32,836 nucleotides of DNA from Sphingobacteriaceae bacterium (GTDB lineage: Bacteria > Bacteroidota > Bacteroidia > B-17B0 > Aurantibacillaceae): NCBI GenBank assembly GCA_016705695.1, contig JADJLA010000006.1:1-32836 (forward strand). Reading direction: 5' to 3'. Every line of letters begins with the position of its first letter. The first letter of the stretch is position 1. Shown in pieces: positions 27,424 through 32,836 of the stretch. The translations under genes were made by a program, and so were the position numbers. The notes below the pieces were generated by a model that saw nothing but the letters and a program-made list of their open reading frames with translations, ran no database searches and had not been told where the DNA came from.

Positions 27424-28099
27424 AATGATGGAATGTCTCTAAAAAATATCCGGTAACACGTAAACTTACGCTATTAGACGCACCTGCTCAAAAAATGTAG
27501 CTGTTGAAAATCAATAAATTAATGTTATACATTTTGTATTGTCGTTAGGACAATCCACTTTAAGATATGAACACACCTGAGATATAAGTATCGGCAACTT
27601 AGCAAGGTTGGCAACACTATATATTTAATTAAAAAACAGTAATACCTATGTCTACTATTAAAAATACCCCTTGCCAAGTTTGCCATTTTGCCAATTAACT
27701 CAATTGTTCAAAAGCAATAAAAGACAATCCACCAAGCAGAACGAGAAAATAACCCCGCAGATTAAAAAAACCTATACGATTATTTTATATACGCAGACAG
27801 GCTAACTACACTTCCACAAAAAGCCCCCTCTATCAAAGGCATCTGCCTGTACCCCCTCCCTCTGTTAATTATCGGTTTGAAAAATTGCATAGATACAGTT
27901 TAGGAAAAAATCTATAGCCTAAGCAAGCTTTCTTTTCATAGCTAACCTTCGGGGACTACAGGCCTATTTCTATCCATCTAACTGGATGAACAACCTCGAA
28001 ATCCAGCCTCATATACCCCAAAGTCGAGAACGAGTATATCACTAATCCTGCCCCAACCCCCTTTTGTCACCTATTTATTCACCATAAAAATGTAGCATT
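27424..28099. other. Gene-free stretch, 676 bases, with mirrored TTGCC array
   Basis: No credible gene on either strand. The left part holds the mirrored repeat array described separately, with an AT-rich core. The right part (27700-28099) is unremarkable apart from C-rich tracts (AAAAGCCCCC, GTACCCCCTCCC). The start of the next gene, ATG at 28100, lacks an obvious ribosome site. Confidence 0.5.
27593..27694. repeat. Mirrored array of TTGCC units around an AT-rich core
   Basis: On the minus strand 27615-27593 reads GTTGCCAACCTTGCTAAGTT then GCC; on the plus strand 27670-27694 reads CTTGCCAAGTTTGCCATTTT then GCCAA. Each has three TTGC units at offsets 2, 11 and 19, and 17 of 23 bases agree. 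The 54 bases between are strongly AT-rich. Such layouts bind initiators or regulators. Confidence 0.55.
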
Positions 28100-28995
28100 A
28101 TGAAACTACAAACAGCAGAACGCAGACAGGCCAAAATCAAGGCTTCGCTGCAAGGTCCTTCAGGCTCCGGGAAAACAATGGGAGCCCTCCACATTGCCTA
28201 CGGGCTTTGTAAGAACTGGGAAAAGGTTGCCGTGATTGATACGGAGAACTTTTCTGCCAGTCTTTATGCCCATTTGGGCAATTTCAAGGTGCTGAATATT
28301 GGAGCACCATTCACCCCAGAGAGGTATATGGAAGCCTTACAGGCTTGTACCAGGAGGGAGCAGAGGTCATCATCATCGACAGCATTTCTCATGAATGGGA
28401 AGGTTCTGGTGGTATCCTCGACATCCACAGTGGCATGGTCGGAAACAGTTTTACGAACTGGAGCAAGGTGACACCTAGACACAATGCCTTTGTTCAGGCT
28501 ATCCTTCAGTCTCCGGTTCATGTTATTGCCACCACCCGTACAAAGCAGGATTATATCCTGAGTGAAAGGAACGGAAAGCAAGTGCCTGAGAAAGTAGGAT
28601 TAAAATCCGTTACCCGTGACGGGATGGACTATGAGTTTACTCTAGTAATGGATTTGGACATCAAACACAATGCGGTTGCCTCCAAAGACCGGACAGGATT
28701 ATTCATGGATAAGCCTGAGTTTCGGTTAACTCCTGCCATTGGAGAGCAAATCTTGGCTTGGTGCCAACAGGGAAGCACTAAATCACCGGAAGAAAGCTTT
28801 ACAGAGCAGATACAAGCCTGTAATACCTATCAGGAACTGAAATCCCTGTTCACCCATAATCCAAAATTCCAGCAATCCCACCTTCATTTATTCAGCAAAC
28901 GAAAAAATGATTTGGTGGCAGCCAACGCAAATCTTGCAGCAATCAATTCTTTAACCACAAAATTTACAACAAATGGAAACGGAAATAGTAAATAA
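28100..28995 (+). CDS. Sak4-like RecA-fold ATPase (AAA_24), one frameshift near 28345
   Basis: About 298 residues. Walker A in KASLQGPSGSGKTMGALHIA at residues ~14-31, ENFSASLYAHLG, Walker B in AEVIIIDSISHEWEGSGG after the shift (the frames join as LQACYQEGAEV; one T is probably missing), HVIATTRTKQDYIL, then PEKVGLKSVTRDGMDYEFTLVMDLD, all typical of the Sak4/AAA_24 proteins phages and mobile elements use for single-strand annealing or recombination. The C-terminal ~80 residues are a helical tail (SFTEQIQACNTYQELKSLF). It overlaps the DUF3871 start by 23 bases, so the two genes are coupled. The role is recombination or replication of the element; inferred from the family. Confidence 0.85.
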
Positions 28996-29958
28996 CACGG
29001 AAATCATCCTGTTTGAAAATTCAATCACTCAGGAAATTGTTTCGACTGATAAGCCATTCATTCAGGCCAACACGGTAGAGAGTTCTTTAGAAGAAATCCG
29101 TAGCAGCCATGTTATACCAGTTTTTATAAAGGACAATGAGCCGGTAATCTCCCACGGGGATTTTATTGAGGCAGCCATGGATGTATCAGAAGTGTATACG
29201 GAGGAAACAATCCTAAAGCCATCGGTTAGTTTCCCATCCAATAAAAGGCAGAATTCCCGATGCAAAGGATAAACCAGCCAAAGATTTACTGGAACATGAA
29301 AAAACGCTGTATTACGAAAGGATGGCTTTTATCATTGAGATTCCTACGATGCAGGATGAAATTGATGGCAGCACCTTATCCCTGACCATTGGAGGAGTAA
29401 AAGGCTACAATCTCGATAACCTGTACAGCAAGAAAGGAGCAGATGAACATTTTAAAGCCTTTATCGGGTTTAAGAATTCAGTTTGCACCAACCTCTGTGT
29501 TTGGACGGATGGGTATATGTCAGACCTGAAGGTTAAGCTTGGGGCAACTAAAGGATGTATCCGGTCAGTTTGGTGGAAGATTACAATGCCAGCTATCATT
29601 TACACTCCATGAGGAAGCTTACTGAACTATTCTCTATACGGAACAGCAGTTTGCTCATTTGGTGGGTAGGTGCAGGATGTATAATCATCTGCCATATGGC
29701 ATGAAGAATGACATCACACCCATGCTACTGAGTGATACCCAATTGGGGGCAGTTGTCAGGGATTATTACAGGGATAATTCATTCTGTAAAGACAAGGACG
29801 GTAATATCAATCTGTGGAGGCTATATAACCTGTTTACGGGGTCTAATAAGTCCTCCTATATTGATACCTTCATTGACCGGTCTATAAACTCATTCCGGTT
29901 TGTGGATGATATACGGACAGCGCTGGACAGGAAGGAATCCAACTGGTTCCTGAATTAA
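28973..29958 (+). CDS. DUF3871 family protein, three frameshifts
   Basis: Read across frames, about 328 residues that match the DUF3871 pattern I know from Bacteroidota mobile elements: KPFIQANTVESSLEEIRSSH, IPVFIKDNEPVISHGDFI, ERMAFIIEIPTMQDEI, LSLTIGGVKGYNLDNLYSKK, DEHFKAFIGFKNSVCTNLCV, WTDGYMSDLKVK, then HLVGRCRMYNHLPYGMK, LLSDTQLGAVVRDYYRD, GNINLWRLYNLFTG and a final ESNWFLN. Shifts near 29240, 29545 and 29615 split it, two in short runs of A, G or T. Function unknown; it is nearly always next to recombination genes of mobile elements, here a Sak4-like ATPase it overlaps. A strong terminator follows. Confidence 0.85.
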
Positions 29959-29962
29959 TACC

Positions 29963-29998
29963 AAAAGGCCGGTAGTAACCCTACTGGCCTTTCTTTCT
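29963..29998 (+). terminator. Rho-independent terminator after DUF3871
   Basis: AAAGGCCGGTAG at 29964-29975 pairs with CTACTGGCCTTT at 29981-29992 (12 pairs, one G-U), loop TAACC, followed by a T-rich CTTTCT. It closes the recombination gene pair. Confidence 0.9.
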
Positions 29999-30244
29999 AA
30001 AACGTATTTACCTGCGTTAGTAAATGCAGGGGGAGTTATGCTGTATTTTCTTTCCTGATACCATCAGCCTTCACCTTATTTGGCTGTCAGGTTTCTTTTG
30101 AGATGGTTTTTCTCCCTGAAACAAAACCACTGAAAAGAAATATTTTTGATTTAAATTACTGAAATAATATCCCAGAATTAATATGATATAAGGGAAATTG
30201 GCATCGCAGATATTAGTTAATAATCAAACACAATTGTCTGTTCT

Positions 30245-30709
30245 ATGATAATAAGAATACCATTTTTATTTATCCTTTTTTTAGTATCAATTATATCAAA
30301 CTCTCAAACAAAAGCTGAAACGGAAAATTGGATAATTGAGAAATTAAATAAACATAGTCGTTTTTTGAATGATAATAACAAAGAACTTAACATGTATTAT
30401 AACTATACTAATTATCAATTTCAACTTAAAGATGGTTTCTTAACCATAACTTGTGATGTATTATTTTATATGAAGAATCCGAGCTTTGAAAGATTTGGAG
30501 AAATAAAAAGTAAGGAAAAAAAAGTATTAGATATTGGCGAAATCATGAAGGAGATGTGAAGCCAATCTTGTTATTGTAAATAATGATGGCACTAGGCTAA
30601 TATTGGTTTTGATTGTTATACAGAAGAAAATTTGGAAGCAAGACTTAAAAAAGCATTTAATCATTTGAAAGTATTTTATCCTAGAAAGAAAAAAAAGGAA
30701 GCATTTTAG
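30245..30709 (+). CDS. Small secreted hypothetical protein, frameshifted C-terminus
   Basis: The first 104 residues start with a signal peptide (MIIRIPFLFILFLVSIISNSQTKA) and continue ETENWIIEKLNKHSRFLNDN, YYNYTNYQFQLKDGFLTITC and MKNPSFERFGEIKS before a stop at 30559. Other frames go on with EANLVIVNNDGTRL, CYTEENLEARLKKAFNHLKVFY and PRKKKKEAF, ending at 30709, one base before the next ATG. I read this as one protein of about 150 residues, broken twice or more. No family recognised; similar short export proteins are common near mobile elements. The 246 bases before it hold no gene I can support. Confidence 0.55.
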
Positions 30710-31312
30710 ATGAATATTATAAGTATAGGAATAATTTTAGTTTCAATACTATTAATCATTATTATTATAAAGAATTCATCAAAAAGGAAAGCTTCTCAAC
30801 CCAAGAAGAAAGTTCCACTGCCTCATTTGAAAGAGCAGTTTACAATAGCTGAAGAAGATAAGAGGGCTTATATACAGGACATGTTCCCAACTATTGAAAT
30901 CCCTGAACATGAATTTCCTACACTCATCAATAAATTAAATTCCCTCAGGTTTGTAATGAAGATTACAAAGGATAAAATGAGGGAACACCTGAAACCACTG
31001 CTTTTAAATTACCTGATACCCAATTACTATGCAATTAAATACAGGGACCCGGGGCAAACTAATGAAGAGCTATCAGGTAAAAAACAGAATTACGCCTTTA
31101 TATACAGAGACGATAGTATTAATGTTTCCAGAGCTGAAGCAGAAAAGCATTTTGAAAAGAGCAAACAATATCAATTGACACAGTTAATGATTGGTCCCCA
31201 AAAAAGAAAAATGGAGTACGAAATTCAATTAGTATATGTAGAAACCAAAAATGGAATAATAACCAATGAGATAGTAGAAAATGTATTAAATGAATGGTCT
31301 CTTTCCTTTTAG
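30710..31312 (+). CDS. Membrane-anchored hypothetical protein
   Basis: 200 residues, intact. MNIISIGIILVSILLIIIII is an N-terminal membrane segment followed by a basic stretch (KNSSKRKASQPKKK), so the body should face the cytoplasm. The soluble part holds EDKRAYIQDMFPTIEIPEHEF, KITKDKMREHLKPLLLNYLIP and QLTQLMIGPQKRKMEYEIQLVYVETKNG. No family known to me. The ATG directly follows the previous stop, which suggests co-transcription with the small secreted protein. Confidence 0.75.
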   Translation: MNIISIGIILVSILLIIIIIKNSSKRKASQPKKKVPLPHLKEQFTIAEEDKRAYIQDMFPTIEIPEHEFPTLINKLNSLRFVMKITKDKMREHLKPLLLNYLIPNYYAIKYRDPGQTNEELSGKKQNYAFIYRDDSINVSRAEAEKHFEKSKQYQLTQLMIGPQKRKMEYEIQLVYVETKNGIITNEIVENVLNEWSLSF

Positions 31313-31430
31313 TTTTAGTAAACTAAAGACGACAGCATATTTTCCTTTCAGGTTGATTCTGTTCCAAACTTTTGGAAAGCCTTGTTCAGACTAAAATTTG
31401 TTTTAACCCACAGTAGTCGAGTTCATAAAT

Positions 31431-31661
31431 CTATTCTGAAAAAAAATCTTTTACGTCTATTTGAAGTGCTACAGCAAGTTTAATCAAAGTAAAGAATTCA
31501 ATGTTCTTTAGCCCATTCTCAATCCGACTTATCTCGGTTCTAGATATACCGGATTCCAGTTCTAAGTCTAGTTGAGACAGCCCTTTCTTTATCCGGATTG
31601 ACTTTAGCCGTTTTCCGAATGCCTTAATCTCTGATTTAAACCGCTTTTCCATTGTTTTCAA
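31431..31661 (-). CDS. XRE-family helix-turn-helix regulator
   Basis: 76 residues, almost only an HTH_3 domain: FGKRLKSIRIKKGLSQLDLELESGISRTEISRIENG, then FTLIKLAVALQIDVKDFF. The start could also be the second Met (MEKRFKSEIK). It is transcribed opposite to both neighbours. The 269 bases between it and the next gene contain tandem AACTTTA units around 31711-31726 that could be its operator, a weak suggestion. Role: repressor of a nearby transcript. Confidence 0.88.
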   Translation of the reverse strand: MKTMEKRFKSEIKAFGKRLKSIRIKKGLSQLDLELESGISRTEISRIENGLKNIEFFTLIKLAVALQIDVKDFFSE

Positions 31662-31930
31662 CGGAAAAGGTCACAGAAATTCAGGGCAAAAAAAGTGAGT
31701 TATAGCTCAACTTTATTTAACTTTAGTAAAATCGAACTATTTATGTCAATCGGTTTTCAAAAGTTCATAAACCCTCAATTAAATAAGGGAGAGAACATGA
31801 AACGGCTAGTAGAAGTTCAAATCAAATCAGTTAAAATAAAGAGGTAAGCCAATAAGGATATAAGAGATAAAAGATTGGAAGTAATGTATGAGGACGATTT
31901 TTTAACTCTCCAAAGTTTAACTCATAAAAT

Positions 31931-32722
31931 ATGGATTCAAATCAGACCACTATTAAATATGCAATTCTACTATACAATAGTGGTGACTATCAAAGTTGTT
32001 TAAACCTATTAAGGCCTCAACCAGAGGTTAGGGATAGTAGATTTTACGTTTATAGAAGCTTATGCAATTATCATCTTGGTAATTATAAAGAATCTATGGA
32101 TGATATTACGAAGTTAACAGAGATATTTGAGGGTAATAGAGAATTACATGCATTTAGTGTAGACTTGATGTCGAAAAATTTAATTGAATTGCATCGGTAC
32201 GATGAAGCTTTAAGAGGTTTGCTAATTATTAAAAGGAATTATTCTGATACAGAAATCGGAAAAGATGTCGATGCTTTGATTGATAAAACAAATAAATTAA
32301 AAAATATTGATGTAGTAACATTAATAAGTGATTTTATCAAAAATCCAGATGATTATATTGATAAAAAAAATACAAGCAATTTTCATATAGAAAATAATAT
32401 TTTCATTTTTAATGATGAGTATGATACCTTGAGTAGCTGTATAAATAAATTACAATTTGATACAGAAAAAGTTCTAAGTGAAATAAAACACGAAAAACAT
32501 TCTGATGACAGAAAAGAAATTAGTTTTGATTATAAATTGTCGTATAATGTAAGTGCTTATGAGAGTTCATCATTAATATCTGACCAACGGATTATTTTTG
32601 ATAAAAACGATAATGGCATTATTCAAGTAATAAAAAGAGAAGGTGATGAAATACTAGAAAATCGTGGTTATTTCGAATTAGAAGAATTGGAGGAGTCAAT
32701 GGAAATTAAAACAAATATTTAA
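31931..32722 (+). CDS. TPR-like hypothetical protein
   Basis: 263 residues, intact and very A+T-rich. Residues ~1-115 form TPR-like helix pairs: TTIKYAILLYNSGDYQSCLNLL, RFYVYRSLCNYHLGNYKESMDDI, MSKNLIELHRYDEALRGLLII. From ~130 on it changes to a charged, beta-rich region (SNFHIENNIFIFNDEYDTLSS, IIFDKNDNGIIQVIKREGDEI). No signal peptide or membrane segment. No family recognised beyond the repeats; probably a protein-binding scaffold. The 114 bases after it hold nothing I can name. Confidence 0.75.
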   Translation: MDSNQTTIKYAILLYNSGDYQSCLNLLRPQPEVRDSRFYVYRSLCNYHLGNYKESMDDITKLTEIFEGNRELHAFSVDLMSKNLIELHRYDEALRGLLIIKRNYSDTEIGKDVDALIDKTNKLKNIDVVTLISDFIKNPDDYIDKKNTSNFHIENNIFIFNDEYDTLSSCINKLQFDTEKVLSEIKHEKHSDDRKEISFDYKLSYNVSAYESSSLISDQRIIFDKNDNGIIQVIKREGDEILENRGYFELEELEESMEIKTNI

Positions 32723-32836
32723 AGGTATAAATATTGCAAATTAGTTCTGGAAACGAGTAGTAATACAGAATTTGAACTTGATAATATGAATTGTAAATAT
32801 TCTATAAACTTTTTAAACACGAGCATAATTATTAAA

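Noticed and set aside
27527..27539. ATACATTTTGTAT as an operator
   Set aside because: A 5-bp inverted repeat in AT-rich DNA is expected by chance, and no regulated gene lies close by.
1..32836. CRISPR array or insertion sequence
   Set aside because: No regular repeat-spacer series and no transposase frame were found on either strand.

Overview
The window looks like a contig of a Bacteroidota bacterium, probably of the Chitinophagaceae/Sphingobacteriia type. The lineage is inferred from a DUF4136 lipoprotein, a DUF3871 protein, a CTnDOT-style tyrosine recombinase, Bacteroidota-type signal peptides and the A+T-rich base composition. Almost every gene longer than about 300 codons is interrupted by single-base frameshifts, many of them at homopolymer runs, while the reading resumes in another frame with all motifs kept. 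I therefore read most interruptions as indel errors of an uncorrected long-read assembly rather than decay. The damage is worst at the left end.

Region 1 (1-7.97 kb) is host chromosome. It holds a broken secreted protein, a heavily frameshifted papain-family (C1) peptidase, a secreted thioredoxin-like protein, a DUF4442 thioesterase-like protein, an MBL/beta-CASP hydrolase, a DUF4136 lipoprotein with a good terminator, a TPR-caspase (C14) protein and a tRNA-Met(CAT).

Region 2 (7.9-13.1 kb) is the left end of an integrative element next to the tRNA. It has a tyrosine recombinase, a RadC/JAB protein, an RteC-like protein and a RepA-like AAA_25 ATPase whose start codon lies in a perfect inverted repeat. 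Two paralogous small proteins, perhaps of ADP-ribosyltransferase fold, follow. Four similar GGACGG-arm hairpins punctuate the C-terminal ends of the ATPase and the two small genes.

Region 3 (13.26-25.02 kb, minus strand) is the main find: a compact, apparently co-transcribed defence operon. In order of transcription it encodes an 84-aa protein, an XRE regulator, an uncharacterised ~620-aa protein, an uncharacterised ~310-aa protein, a ~2040-aa DEAD/DEAH helicase with a C-terminal DUF1998 (MrfA-type) zinc module, a Cas4/RecB-like PD-(D/E)XK nuclease with an apparent Fe-S cluster, and a cytosine-5 DNA methyltransferase. Start and stop codons overlap at several joints. The content is closest to Druantia type II (giant DUF1998 helicase plus cytosine methylase) and also recalls DISARM; the Fe-S nuclease coupled between helicase and methylase may mark a variant.

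Region 4 (25.0-27.4 kb) holds an unknown gene and a DUF3800 protein separated by cassette-like repeats, plus a G-quadruplex motif. Region 5 (27.4-30.0 kb) has a gene-free stretch with a mirrored TTGCC-repeat array around an AT-rich core, then a Sak4-like ATPase and a DUF3871 protein, a typical mobile-element recombination pair. Region 6 (30.0-32.8 kb) carries small unknown proteins and an XRE regulator. No second attachment site is visible, so the element probably runs past the window.
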